A DNA stretch of 64,000 bases, taken from positions 42,762,177 through 42,826,176 of the forward strand of contig NW_026622863.1 in NCBI RefSeq assembly GCF_023065955.2. The letters run 5' to 3'. The DNA is from Ursus arctos (taxonomy: Eukaryota > Chordata > Mammalia > Carnivora > Ursidae). A model generated the notes under the pieces. The model did not search any database. It was not told where the DNA came from and saw nothing but the letters and a program-made list of their open reading frames with translations. The stretch's first letter is position 1; every line of letters begins with the position of its first letter. The translations under genes were made by a program, and so were the position numbers. Shown here piece after piece: positions 47,335 to 61,000 of this stretch.

Positions 47335-50300
47335 GAACTCCTGCTAGCAAAACTGCCAGGATGAGGGAAGGGCTCAGACAGTGCCTCTGCCCTGTGTTCT
47401 CTTACAGGTCCGTGTATGGCATTTCCTTCACCTTGCCACAGGCATTGGGAGCATGTCTGCACGTGGAGAAAAACTTTCCCGTGGGAAGCCGGTTTTTGTC
47501 AAACGGGTCCCAGTGCTGTGCTCCTCTCCTTTCAGTACTGCTGCCAGAAGCCCAGTGATGATGGGAGGGTTTAGAACATGGCTGGGCACAGTGGTTTCTT
47601 CCAGAGACGTGGCTGGCATTTGCTTTACCTTGCCACAACCACTTGTGAGAGGGTCTGCACCTCAGGAAAACTCTGTCCGTGGGAAGCCGGCTTTTGGATA
47701 AACGGGTCTCAGGAACGTGGGCCACGGATGTCCCTCCGGCTCCCCAAAGCACAGGGAGGAAGTGAGGGGCTTAGACCATGCCTGGGCAATGTTGTTTCTC
47801 ACACCTGGGTGTGTGGCATTTTGTGTATCTTGCTACCCCCCTTGGGATAGGTTTTCCACAGCAAGAGCATATTGCTCGTCGCAAGCCGTTTTGGCCCTAG
47901 GGGTCTCCGGGCTGTGTTCGTTGGGGTTGAACTCCTGCTAGCAAAACCGCCGGGATGCGGGAAGGGCTCAGACTGTGCCTGGGCCCTGTGGTCTCTTACA
48001 GGTCAGTGTATGGCATTTCCTTCACCTTGCCACAGGCACATGGGAGCTGGTCTGCACTTGGAGAAAGACTCTCCCGTGGGAAGCCGGTTTTTGTCAAACG
48101 GGTCCCAGTGCTGTGCTCCTCTCTTTTCACTCCTGCTGCCAGAAGCCCAGTGCGGCTGGGAGGGCTAGGACATGGCTGGGCACTGTGGTTTCTTCCAGAG
48201 ACGTGGCTGGCATTTGCTTTACCTTGCCACAACCACTTGTGAGAGCGTCTGCCCCTCAGGACAACTTTGTCCGTGGGAAGCCGGCTTTTGGATAAACGGT
48301 TCTCAGGACCGTGGGACACGGATGTCCCTCCGGCTCCCCAAAGCACAGGGACGAAGTGAGGGGCTTAGACCATGCCTGGACAATGTTGTTTCTCACACCT
48401 GGGTGTGTGGCATTTTTTAACCTGGCTACCCCCCTTGGGATAGGTTGTCCACTGCAAGAGCATATTGCTCGTCGCAAGCAGTTTTGGCCTCAGGGGTCTC
48501 CGGGCTGTGTTCGTTAGGGTTGAACTCCTGCTAGCAAAACCGCCGGGATGAGGGAAGGGCTCAGACTGTGGCTGGGCCCTGTAATCTCTTACAGGTCCGT
48601 GTATGGCATTTTTCACCTTGCCACAGCTATTGGGAGCATGTCTACACGTGGAGAATGACTTTCCCGTGGGAAGCCGGTTTTTGTCAACGGGTCCCAGTGC
48701 TGTGCTCCTCTCTTTTCACTCCTGCTGCCAGAAGCCCAGTGAGAATGGGAGGGTTTGGAACATGGCTGGGTACGGTTTTTTCTTCCAAGACGTGGCTCGC
48801 TTTTGCTTTAACTTGCCACAACCACTTGTGAGAGGGTCTGCACCTCAGGAAAACTCTGTCCGTGTGAAGCCGGCTTTTGGCCAAACGGGTCTCAGTATCA
48901 TAGGCCTCGGGTGTCCATCCGGCTCCCCAAAGCACAGGGACGAAGTGAGGGGCTTTGACCATGCCTGGGCAATGTTGTTTCTTACACCTGGGTGTGTGGC
49001 ATTTTGTTTACCTGGCTACCCCCACTTGGGATAGGTTGTCCACAGCAAGAGCATATTGCTCGTCGGAATCCGTTTTGGCCTCAGGGGTCTCCGGGCTGTG
49101 TTCGTTGGGGTTGAACTCCTGCTAGCAAAACCGCCGGGATGGGGGAAGGGCTCAGACTGTGCCTCTGCCCTGTGGTCTCTTACAGGACAGTGTATGGCAT
49201 TTCTTTCACCTTGCCACAGGCACTTGGGAGCATGTCTGCACGTGGAGAAAGACTTTCCCGTGGGAAGCCGGTTTTTGTCAAACGGGTCCCAGTGATGTGC
49301 TCCTCTCCTTTCACTCGTGCTGCCAGAATCCCAGTGATGATGGGAGGGTTTAGAACATGGCTGGGTACTGTGTTTTCTTCTAGAGACGTGGCTGGCATTT
49401 GCTTTACCTTGCCACAACCACTTGTGAGAGGGTCTGCACCTCAGGAAAACTGTGTCCGTAGGAAGCCGGCTTTTGGACAAACGGGTCTCAGGCCCGTCGG
49501 CTTCGAGTGTCCCTCCGGCTCCCCAAAGCACAGGGACGAGGTGAGGGGCTTAGACCATGCCTGGGCAATGTTTTTTCTTACACCTGGGTGTGTGGCATTT
49601 TGTTTACCTGGCTACCCCCCTTGGGATAGGTTTTCCACAGCAAGAGCATATTGCTCGTCGGAAGCCGTTTTGGCACCAGGGGTCTCCGGGTTGTGTTCGT
49701 TGGGGTTCAACTCCTGCTAGCAAAACCGCCGGGATGAGGGACGGGCTCAGACTGTGCCTGGGCCCTGTAATCTCTTACAGGTCCGTGTATGGCATTTCCT
49801 TCACCTTGCCACAGGCATTGGGAGCATGTCTGCACGTGGAGAATGACTTTCCCGTGGGAAGCCGGTTTTCGTCAACGGGTCCCTGTGCTGTGCTCCTCTC
49901 CTTTCACTACTGCTGCCAGAAGCCCAGTGATGATGGGAGGGTATAGAACATGGCTGGGCACTGTGGTATCTTCCAGAGACGTGGCTGGCATTTGCTTTAC
50001 CTTGCCACAACCACTTGTGAGAGGGTCTGCACCTCAGGAAAACTGTGTCCGTAGGAAGCCCGCTTTTGGACAAACGGGACTCAGGCCCGTGGGCTTCGGG
50101 TGTCCCTCCGGCTCCCCAAAGCACAGGGACGAGGTGAGGGGCTTAGACCATGACTGGGCAATGTTGTTTCTTACATCTGGGTGTGTGGCATTTTGTTTAC
50201 CTGGCTACCCCCCTTGGGATAGGTTTTCCACAGCAAGAGCATATTGCTCGTCGCAAGCCGTTTTGGCCCTAGGGGTCTCCGGGCTGTGTTCGTTGGGGTT

Positions 50301-50894
50301 CAACTCCTGCTAGCAAAACCGCCGGGATGAGGGAAGGGCCCAGACTGTGCCTGGGCCCTGTGGTCTCTTACAGGTCAGTGTATGGCATTTCCTTCACCTT
50401 GCCACAGGCACATGGGAGCATGTCTGCACGTGGAGAAAGACTCTCCCGTGGGAAGCCGGTTTTTGTCAAACGGGTCCCAGTGCTGTGCTCCTCTCTTTTC
50501 ACTCCTGCTGCCAGAAGCCCAGTGCGGCTGGGAGGGCTAGGACATGGCTGGGCACTGTGGTTTCTTCCAGAGACGTGGCTGGCATTTGCTTTACCTTGCC
50601 ACAACCACTTGTGAGAGGGTCTGCACCTCAGGAAATCTCTGTCCGTGGGAAGCCGGCTTTTAGCCAAACGGGTCTCAGTCCCGTGGGCCTCGGGTGTCCC
50701 TCCGGTTCCCCAAAGCACAGGGACGAGGTGAGGGGCTTAGACCATGCCTGGGCAATGTTGTTTCTTACACCTGGGTGTGTGACATTCTGTTTACCTGGCT
50801 ACCCCCCTTGGGATTGGTTTTCCACAGCAAGAGCATATTGCTCGTCGGAAGCCGTTTAGGCCCCAGGGGTCTCCGGGCTGTGTTCGTTGGGGTT
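47335..50894 (+). repeat. HOR6 copy I (3,560 bp, 6 monomers)
   Basis: Monomers start at 47335, 47929, 48522, 49113, 49708 and 50301. Markers are GAACGTGGGCCACGG in the first, GGGAGCTGGTCTGCACTTGG in the second, GCATTTTTCACC plus TTCCAAGACG (both small deletions) in the third, CCAGAATCCC in the fourth, GGTTTTCGTC in the fifth and CATGGGAGCATG in the sixth. Monomers 4 (B-C), 5 and 6 are the relatives of 27.9-29.4 kb. I counted roughly fourteen substitutions and no length change against copy II, i.e. about 99.6% identity by eye. Confidence 0.93.
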
Positions 50895-53800
50895 GAACTC
50901 CTGCTAGCAAAACTGCCAGGATGAGGGAAGGGCTCAGACAGTGCCTCTGCCCTGTGTTCTCTTACAGGTCCGTGTATGGCATTTCCTTCACCTTGCCACA
51001 GGCATTGGGAGCATGTCTGCACGTGGAGAAAAACTTTCCCGTGGGAAGCCGGTTTTTGTCAAACGGGTCCCAGTGCTGTGCTCCTCTCCTTTCAGTACTG
51101 CTGCCAGAAGCCCAGTGATGATGGGAGGGTTTAGAACATGGCTGGGCACTGTGGTTTCTTCCAGAGACGTGGCTGGCATTTGCTTTACCTTGCCACAACC
51201 ACTTGTGAGAGGGTCTGCACCTCAGGAAAACTCTGTCCGTGGGAAGCCGGCTTTTGGATAAACGGGTCTCAGGAACGTGGGCCACGGATGTCCCTCCGGC
51301 TCCCCAAAGCACAGGGAGGAAGTGAGGGGCTTAGACCATGCCTGGGCAATGTTGTTTCTCACACCTGGGTGTGTGGCATTTTGTGTATCTTGCTACTCCC
51401 CTTGGGATAGGTTTTCCACAGCAAGAGCATATTGCTCGTCGCAAGCCGTTTTGGCCCTAGGGGTCTCCGGGCTGTGTTCGTTGGGGTTGAACTCCTGCTA
51501 GCAAAACCGCCGGGATGCGGGAAGGGCTCAGACTGTGCCTGGGCCCTGTGGTCTCTTACAGGTCAGTGTATGGCATTTCCTTCACCTTGCCACAGGCACA
51601 TGGGAGCTGGTCTGCACTTGGAGAAAGACTCTCCCGTGGGAAGCCGGTTTTTGTCAAACGGGTCCCAGTGCTGTGCTCCTCTCTTTTCACTCCTGCTGCC
51701 AGAAGCCCAGTGCGGCTGGGAGGGCTAGGACATGGCTGGGCACTGTGGTTTCTTCCAGAGACGTGGCTGGCATTTGCTTTACCTTGCCACAACCACTTGT
51801 GAGAGCGTCTGCCCCTCAGGACAACTTTGTCCGTGGGAAGCCGGCTTTTGGATAAACGGTTCTCAGGACCGTGGGACACGGATGTCCCTCCGGCTCCCCA
51901 AAGCACAGGGACGAAGTGAGGGGCTTAGACCATGCCTGGACAATGTTGTTTCTCACACCTGGGTGTGTGGCATTTTTTTACCTGGCTACCCCCCTTGGGA
52001 TAGGTTGTCCACTGCAAGAGCATATTGCTCGTCGCAAGCAGTTTTGGCCTCAGGGGTCTCCGGGCTGTGTTCGTTAGGGTTGAACTCCTGCTAGCAAAAC
52101 CGCCGGGATGAGGGAAGGGCTCAGACTGTGGCTGGGCCCTGTAATCTCTTACAGGTCCGTGTATGGCGTTTTTCACCTTGCCACAGCTATTGGGAGCATG
52201 TCTACACGTGGAGAATGACTTTCCCGTGGGAAGCCGGTTTTTGTCAACGGGTCCCAGTGCTGTGCTCCTCTCTTTTCACTCCTGCTGCCAGAAGCCCAGT
52301 GAGAATGGGAGGGTTTGGAACATGGCTGGGTACTGTTTTTTCTTCCAAGACGTGGCTCGCTTTTGCTTTAACTTGCCACAACCACTTGTGAGAGGGTCTG
52401 CACCTCAGGAAAACTCTGTCCGTGTGAAGCCGGCTTTTGGCCAAACGGGTCTCAGTATCATGGGCCTCGGGTGTCCATCCGGCTCCCCAAAGCACAGGGA
52501 CGAAGTGAGGGGCTTTGACCATGCCTGGGCAATGTTGTTTCTTACACCTGGGTGTGTGGCATTTTGTTTACCTGGCTACCCCCACATGGGATAGGTTGTC
52601 CACAGCAAGAGCATATTGCTCGTCGGAATCCGTTTTGGCCTCAGGGGTCTCCGGGCTGTGTTCGTTGGGGTTGAACTCCTGCTAGCAAAACCGCCGGGAT
52701 GAGGGGAGTGCTCAGACTGTGCCTCTGCCCTGTGGTCTCTTACAGGACAGTGTATGGCATTTCCTTCACCTTGCCACAGGCACTTGGGAGCATGTCTGCA
52801 CGTGGAGAAAGACTTTCCCGTGGGAAGCCGGTTTTTGTCAAACGGGTCCCAGTGATGTGCTCCTCTCCTTTCACTCGTGCTGCCAGAATCCCAGTGATGA
52901 TGGGAGGGTTTAGAACATGGCTGGGTACTGTGTTTTCTTCTAGAGACGTGGCTGGCATTTGCTTTACCTTGCCACAACCACTTGTGAGAGGGTCTGCACC
53001 TCAGGAAAACTGTGTCCGTAGGAAGCCGGCTTTTGGACAAACGGGTCTCAGGCCCGTCGGCCTCGAGTGTCCCTCCGGCTCCCCAAAGCACAGGGACGAG
53101 GTGAGGGGCTTAGACCATGCCTGGGCAATGTTTTTTCTTACACCTGGGTGTGTGGCATTTTGTTTACCTGGCTACCCCCCTTGGTATAGGTTTTCCACAG
53201 CAAGAGCATATTGCTCGTCGGAAGCCGTTTTGGCACCAGGGGTCTCCGGGTTGTGTTCGTTGGGGTTCAACTCCTGCTAGCAAAACCGCCGGGATGAGGG
53301 AAGGGCTCAGACTGTGCCTGGGCCCTGTAATCTCTTACAGGTCCGTGTATGGCATTTCCTTCACCTTGCCACAGGCATTGGGAGCATGTCTGCACGTGGA
53401 GAATGACTTTCCCGTGGGAAGCCGGTTTTCGTCAACGGGTCCCTGTGCTGTGCTCCTCTCCTTTCACTACTGCTGCCAGAAGCCCAGTGATGATGGGAGG
53501 GTATAGAACATGGCTGGGCACTGTGGTATCTTCCAGAGACGTGGCTGGCATTTGCTTTACCTTGCCACAACCACTTGTGAGAGGGTCTGCACCTCAGGAA
53601 AACTGTGTCCGTAGGAAGCCCGCTTTTGGACAAACGGGACTCAGGCCCGTGGGCTTCGGGTGTCCCTCCGGCTCCCCAAAGCACAGGGACGAGGTGAGGG
53701 GCTTAGACCATGACTGGGCAATGTTGTTTCTTACATCTGGGTGTGTGGCATTTTGTTTACCTGGCTACCCCCCTTGGGATAGGTTTTCCACAGCAAGAGC

Positions 53801-54454
53801 ATATTGCTCGTCGCAAGCCGCTTTGGCCCTAGGGGTCTCCGGGCTGTGTTCGTTGGGGTTCAACTCCTGCTAGCAAAACCGCCGGGATGAGGGAAGGGCC
53901 CAGACTGTGCCTGGGCCCTGTGGTCTCTTACAGGTCAGTGTATGGCATTTCCTTCACCTTGCCACAGGCACATGGGAGCTGGTCTGCACTTGGAGAAAGA
54001 CTCTCCCGTGGGAAGCCGGTTTTTGTCAAACGGGTCCCAGTGCTGTGCTCCTCTCTTTTCACTCCTGCTGCCAGAAGCCCAGTGCGGCTGGGAGGGCTAG
54101 GACATGGCTGGGCACTGTGGTTTCTTCCAGAGACGTGGCTGGCATTTGCTTTACCTTGCCACAACCACTTGTGAGAGGGTCTGCACCTCAGGAAATCTCT
54201 GTCCGTGGAAAGCCGGCTTTTGGCCAAACGGGTCTCAGTCCCGTGGGCCTCGGGTGTCCCTCCGGTTCCCCAAAGCACAGGGAGGAGGTGAGGGGCTTAG
54301 ACCATGCCTGGGCAATGTTGCTTCTTACACCTGGGTGTGTGGCATTTTGTTTACCTGGCTACCCCCCTTGGGATAGGTTGTCCACAGCCAGAGCATATTG
54401 CTCGTCGCAAGCCGTTTTGGCCCCAGGGGTCTCCGGGCTGTGTTCGTTGGGGTT
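50895..54454 (+). repeat. HOR6 copy II (3,560 bp, 6 monomers)
   Basis: Monomers start at 50895, 51489, 52082, 52673, 53268 and 53861. The last begins like copy I's sixth (GGAAGGGCCCAG) but takes GGGAGCTGG and CACTTGG from the second HOR6 type, and returns to the sixth type in subunit B (GGAAATCTCTG, CCGGTTCCCC). It leaves the HOR6 pattern in subunit C (GTGTGGCATTTTG, GGTTGTCCACAGCC). The right edge of HOR6 is therefore near 54280, and the last monomer is a patchwork, consistent with gene conversion or unequal exchange. Confidence 0.92.
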
Positions 54455-57400
54455 CAACTCCTGCTAGCAAAACCGCCGGGATTAGGAAAGGGCTCAGACT
54501 GTGCCTCTGCCCTGTGTTCTCTTACAGGTCCGTGTATGGCATTTCCTTCACCTTGCCACAGGCATTGGGAGCATGTCTGCACGTGGAGAAAGACTCTCCC
54601 GTGGAAAGCCGGTTTTTGTCAAACGGGTTCCAGTGCTCTGCTCCTCTCTTTTCACTCCTGCTGCCAGAAACCCAGTGCGGCTGGGAGGGCTAGGACATGG
54701 CTGGGCACTGTGGTTTCTTCCAGAGACGTGGCTGGCATTTGCTTTACCTTGCCACAACCACTTGTGAGAGGGTCTGCACCTCAGGAAAACTTTGTCCGTG
54801 TGAAGCCGGCTTTTGGATAAACGGGTCTCAGGACGTGGACCACGGGTGTCCCTCCGGCTCCCCAAAGCACAGGGACGAGGTAAGGGGCTTACACCATGCC
54901 TGGGCAATGTTGTTTCTTACACCTGGGTGTGTGGCATTTTGTTTACCTGGCTTACCCCCCTTGGGATAGGTTTTCCACAGCTAGAGCATATTGCTCGTCG
55001 GAAGCCGTTTTGGCCCCAGGGGTCTCCGGGCTGTATTCGTTGGGGTTGAACTCCTGCTAGCAAAACCGCCGGGATGAGGGAAGGGCTCAGACTGTGGCTG
55101 GGTCCTGTAATCTCTTACAGGTCAGTGTATGGCATTTCCTTCACCTTGCCACAGGCACTTGGGAGGATGTCTGCACCTGGAGAAAGACTCTCCCTTGGGA
55201 AGCCGGTTTTTGTCAAACGGGTCCCAGTGCTGTGCTCCTCTCTTTTCACTCCTGCTGCCAGAAGCCCAGTGAGAATGGGAGTTTTCAGAACATGGCTGGG
55301 CATTGTGGTTTCTTCCAGAGACGTGGCTGGCATTTGCTTTACCTTGCCTCAACCACTTGTGAGAGGGTCTGCACCTCAGGAAAACTGTGTCCGTGGAAGG
55401 CGGCTTTTGGCCAAATGGGTCTAGAGCCGTGGGCCTCGGGTGTCCCTCCGGCTCCCCAAAGCACAGGGACGAGGTGAGGGGCTTAGACCATGCCTGGGCA
55501 ATGTTGTTTCTTACACCTGGGTGTGTGGCATTTTGTTTACCTGGCTACCCCCCTTGGGATAGGTTTTCCACAGCAAAAGCATACTGCTCGTCGCAAGCCG
55601 TTTTGGCCCCAGGGGTCTCCGGGCTGTGTTCGTTGGGGTTGAACTCCTGCTAGCAAAACCGCCGGGATGAGGGAAGGGCTCAGACTGTGCCTGGGCCCTG
55701 TGGTCTCTTACAGGTCATTGTAAGGCATTTCCTTCACCTTGCCACAGGCACTTGGGAGCATGTCTGCACGAGGAGAAAGGCTCTCCCGTGGGAAGCCGGT
55801 TTTTGTCAACGGGACCCAGTGCTGTGCTCCTCTCCTTTCAGTCCTGCTGCCAGAAGCCCAGTGATGATGGGAGGGTTTAGAACATGGCTGGGTACTGTGT
55901 TTTCTTCTAGAGACGTGGCTGGCATTTGCTTTATCTTGCCACAGCCACTTGTGAGAGGCTCTGCACCTCAGGAAAACTGTGTCCGTAGGAAGCCGGCTTT
56001 TGGACAAACAGGACTCAGGCCCTTGGGCCTCGGGTGTCCCTCCGGCTCCCCGAAGCACAGGGACGAGGTGAGGGGCTTAGACCATGCCTGGGCAACGTTG
56101 CTTCTTACACCTGGGTGTGTGGCATTTTGTTTACCTGGCTACCCCCCTTGGGATAGGTTTTCCACAGCAAGAGCATATTGCTCGTCGGAAGCCGTTTTGG
56201 CCCCAGGGGTTTCCGGGCTGTGTTCCATGGGGTTGAACTCCTTCTAGCAAAACCGCCGGGATGAGGGAAGTACTCAGACTGTGCCTGGGCCCTGTGGTCT
56301 CTTACAGGTCAGTGTATGGCATTTCCTTCACCTTGCCACAGGCATTGGGAGCATGTCTGCACGTGGAGAAAGACTCTCCCGTGGGAAGCCGGTTTTTGTC
56401 AAACGGATCCCAGTGCTGTGCTCCTCTCTTTTCACTCCTGCTACCAGAAGCCCATTGCGGCTGGGAGGGCTAGGACATGGCTGGGAACTGTGGTTTCTTC
56501 CAGAGACGTGGATGGCATTTGCTTTACCTTGCCAGAACCACTTGTGAGAGGGTCTGCACCTCAGGAAAACTGTGTCCGTGGGAATCGGCTTTTGTCCAAA
56601 CGGGTCTAGAGCCGTGGGCCTCGGGTGTCCCTCCGGCTCCCCAAAGCACAGGGACGAGGTGAGGGGCTTAGACCATGCCTGGGCAATGTTGTTTCTCACA
56701 CCTGGGTGTGTGGCATTTTGTTTACCTGGCTACCCCCCTCGGGATAGGTTTTTCCACAGCAAGAGCATATTGCTCGTCGCAAGCCGTTTTTGCCCCAGGG
56801 GTCTCCGGGCTGTGTTCGTTGGGGTTGAACTCCTGCTAGCAAAACCGCCGGGATGAGGGAAGGGCTCAGACTGTGCCTCTGCCCTGTGTTCTCTTACAGG
56901 TCCGTGTATGGCATTTCCTTCACCTTGCCAGAGGCATTGGGAGCATGTCTGCACGGGAAGAATGACTTTCCCGTGGGAAGCCGGTTTTTTCAACGGGTCC
57001 CAGTGCTGTGCTCCTCTCTTTTCACTCCTGCTGCCAGAAGCCCATTGCGGCTGGGAGGGCTAGGACATGGCTGGGCACTGTGGTTTCTTCCAGAGACGTG
57101 GATGGCATTTGCTTTACCTTGCCACAACCACTTGTGAGAGGGTCTGCACCTCAGGAAAACTCTCCGTGGGAAGCCGGCTTTTGGCCAAACGGGTCTACGG
57201 CCGTGGTCCTCGGGGGTCCCTCTAGCTCCCCAAAGCACAGGGACGAGGTGAGGGGCTTAGACCATGCCTGCGGAATGTTGTTTCTTACACCTGGGTGTGT
57301 GGCATTTTGTTTACCTGGCTACCCCCACTTGGGATAGGTTTTTCCACAGCAAGAGCATATTGCTCGTCGCAAGCCTTTTTGGCCCCAGGGGTCTCCGGGC

Positions 57401-58010
57401 TGTGTTCGTTGGGGTTGCACTCCTGCTAGCAAAACCGCCGGGATGAGGGAAGGGCTCAGACTGTGGCTGGGCCCTGTAATCTCTTACAGGTCAGTGTATG
57501 GCATTTCCTTCACCTTGCCACAGGCACTTGCGAGCATGTCTGCACGTGGAGAAAGACTTTCCCGTGGGAAGTCGGTTTTTGTCAAACCGGTCGCAGTGCT
57601 GTGCTCCTCTCTTTTCACTCGTGCTGCCAGAAGCCCAGTGATGATGGGAGTGTTTAGAACATGGCTGGGCACTGTGTTTTCTTCGAGACGTGGCTGGCAT
57701 TTGCTTTACCTTGCCACAACCACTTGTGAGAGGGTCTGCACCTCAGGAAATCTCTGTCCGTGGGAAGCCGGCTTTTGGCCAAACGGGTCTCAGTCCCGTG
57801 GGCCTCGGGTGTCCCTCCGATTCCCCAAAGCACAGGGACGAGGTGAGGGGCTTAGACCATGCCTGGGCAATGTTGTTTTTTTACACCTGGGTGTGTGGCA
57901 TTTTGTTTACCTGGCTACCCCCCTTGGGATAGGTTTTCCACAGCAAGAGCATATTCCTCGTCGGAAGCCGTTTTGGCCCCAGGGGTCTCCGGGCTGTGTT
58001 CGTTGGGGTT
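54455..58010 (+). repeat. Monomers 93-98: mosaic related to 29-35 kb
   Basis: Monomers start at 54455, 55048, 55641, 56235, 56827 and 57417. From about 54830 to 55400 the sequence follows 34670-35230 at an offset of about 20,162 bp, including CAGGACGTGGACCACGG, GGCTTACCCCCC and CAGCTAGAGC. Monomer 55641 has the rare GGTCATTGTA of 33701. Monomers 56235 and 56827 end in the five-T GGTTTTTCC variant. Monomer 57417 has the TTCTTCGAGAC two-base loss of 33108. Order relative to the left half is mostly kept but locally scrambled. Confidence 0.87.
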
Positions 58011-61000
58011 GAACTCCTGCTAGCAAAACCGCCGGGATGAGGGAAGTGCTCTGACTGTGCCTCTGCCCTGTGTTCTCTTACAGGACAGTATATGGCATTC
58101 CCTTCACGTTGCCACAGGCACTGGGGAGCATGTCTGCACGTGGAGAAAGACTCTCCCGTGGGAAGCCAGTTTTTGTCAAACGGGACCAGTGCTGTGCTCC
58201 TCTCTTTTCACTCCTGCTGCCAGAAGCCCAGTGCGGCTGGGAGGGCTAGGACATGGCTGGGCACTGTGGTTTCTTCCAGAGAAGTGGATGGCATTTGCTT
58301 TACCTTGCCAGAAGCACTTGTGAGAGGGTCTGCACCTCAGGAAAACTCTCCGTGGGAAGCCGGGTTTTGACCAAAGGTCTAGGGCCGTGGGCCTCGGGGG
58401 TCCCTCCGGCTCCCCAAGGACAGGGACGAGGTGAGGGGCTTAGACCATGCCTGTGCAATGTTGTTTCTTACACCTGGGTGTGTGGCATTTTGTTTACCTG
58501 GCTACGCCCACTTGGGATAGTTTTTCCACAGCAAGAGTATATTGCTCGTCGGAAGACGTTTTGGCCCCAGGGGTCTCCGGGCTCAGTTCGTTGGGGTTGA
58601 ACTCCAGCTAGCAAAACCGCCGGGATGAGGGAAGGGCTCAGACTGTGGCTGGGCCCTGTAATCTCTTACAGGTGAGTGTATAGCATTTCATTCACCTTAC
58701 CACAGGCACTTGGGAGCATGTCTGCCCGTGAAGAAAGATATTATCGTGGGAAGCCGCTTTTGGTCAAACGGGTCCCAGTGCTGTGCTCCTCTCTTTTCAC
58801 TCCTGCTGCCAGAAGCCCAGTGACGATGGGACGGCTTAGAACATGGCTGGGCACTGTGGTTTCTTCCAGAGAAGTGGATGTCATTTGCTTTCCCTTGCCA
58901 CAACCACTTGTGAGAGGGTCTGCACCTCAGGAAAACGGTTTCCGTGGGAAGCCGGCTTTTTTCCACACGGTTCTCAGGGCCGTGGGCCTCGGGTATCCCT
59001 CAGGCTCCCCAAAGCACAGTGACGAGGTTAGGGGCTTAGACCATGCCCTGGCAATGTTGTCTCTTACACCTGGGTGTATGGCATTTTGATTACCTGGCTA
59101 CCCCCACTTGGGAAAGGATTTCCACAGCAAGAGCATATTTCTCGTCGGAAGCCGTTTTTACCCCGGGGGGTCTCCAGGCTGGGTTCGTTGGGGTTGAACT
59201 CCCGCTAGCAAAACCGCCGGGATGAGGGAAGGGCTCAGACGGTGCCTGGGCCCTGTGGTCTCTTACAGGTCAGTGTATGGCATTTCCTTCACCTTGCCAC
59301 AGGCATTGGGAGCATGTCTGCACGTGGAGAAAGACTTTCCCGTGGGAAGCCGGTTTTTGTCAAACGGGTCCCAGTCATGTGCTCCTCTTCTTTCAGTCCT
59401 GCTGCCAGAAGCCCAGTGAGGATGGGAGGGCTAGGACATGGCTGGGCACTGTGGTTTCTTCCAGAGACGTGGCTGCATTTGCTTTACCTTGCCAGAACCA
59501 CGTGTGAGAGGGTCTGCACCTCAGGAAATCTCTGTCCGTGGGAAGCCGGGTTTTGGCCAAACGGGTCTAGGGCCGTGGGCCTCGGTGTCCCTACGGCTCC
59601 CCAAAGCACAGGGACGAGGTGAGGGGCTTAAACCATGCCTGCGGAATGTTGTTTCTTACACCTGGGTGTGTGGCATTTTCTTTACCTGGCTACCCCCCTT
59701 GGGATAGGTTTTCCACAGCAAGAGCATACTGCTCGTTGCAAGCCGTTTTGGCCCCAGGGGTTTCCGGGTTGTGTTCGTTGGGGTTGAATTCCTGCTAGCA
59801 AAACAGCCGGGATGAGGGAAGGGCTCAGACTGTGGCTGGGCCCTGTAATCTCTTACAGGTCAGTGTATGGCATTTGCTTCACCTTGCCACAGGCACATGG
59901 GAGCATGTCTGCACGTGGAGAAAGACTTTCCCGTGGGAAGCCGGTTTTTGTCAAACGGGTCCCAGTGCTGTGCTCCTCTCCTTTCACTCCTGCTGCCAGA
60001 AGCCCAGTGATGATGGGAGGGTTTAGAACATGGCTGGGTACTGTGTTTTCTTCCAGAGACGTGGCTGGCATTTGCTTTACCTTGCCACAACCACTTGTGA
60101 GAGGGTCTGCACCTCAGGAAAACTGTGTCCGTAGGAAGCCGGCTTTTGGACAAACGGGACTCAGGCCCGTGGGCTTTGGGTGTCCCTCCGGCTCCCCAAA
60201 ACACAGGGACGAGGTGTGGGGCTTAGGCCATGCCTGGGCAATGTTGTTTCTTACACATGGGTGTGTGGAATTTCCTTTACTTGGCTACCCCCCTTGGGAT
60301 AGGTTTTCCACAGCAAGAGCATATTGCTCGTCGCAAGCCGTTTTGGCCCCAGGGGTCTCCGGGCTGTGTTCGTTGGTGTTGATCTCCTGCTAGCAAAACC
60401 GACAGGATGAGGGAAGGGCTCAGACTGTGCCTCTGCCCTGTGTTCTCTTACAGGTCCGTGTATGGCATTTCCTTCACCTTGCCACAGGTATTGGGAGCAT
60501 GTCTGCACGTGGAGAATGACTTTCCCTTGGGAAGCCGGTTTTTGTCAACGGGTCCCAGTGCTGTGCTCCTCTCTTTTCACTCCTGCTGCCAGAAGCCCAG
60601 TGAGAATGGGAGGGTTTAGAACATGGCTGGGCACTGTGGTTTCTTCAAGAGACGTGGCTGGCATTTGCTTTACCTTGCCACAACCACTTGTGAGAGGGTC
60701 TGCACCTCAGGAAAACTGTGTCCGTAGGAAGCGCGCTTTTGGACAAACGGGACTCAGGCCCGTGGGCTTCGGGTGTCCCTCCGGCTCCCCAAAGCACAGG
60801 GACGAGGTGAGGGGATTAGACCATGCCTGGGCAATGTTGTTTCTTACACCTGGGCGTGTGGCATTTTGTTTACCTGGCTACCCCCCTTTGGGATAGGTTT
60901 TCCACAGCAAGAGTATATTCCTCGTCGGAAGCCGGTTTGGCCCCAGGGGTCTCCGGGCTGTGTTCGTTGGGGTTGAACTCCTGCTAGGAAAACCGCCGGG

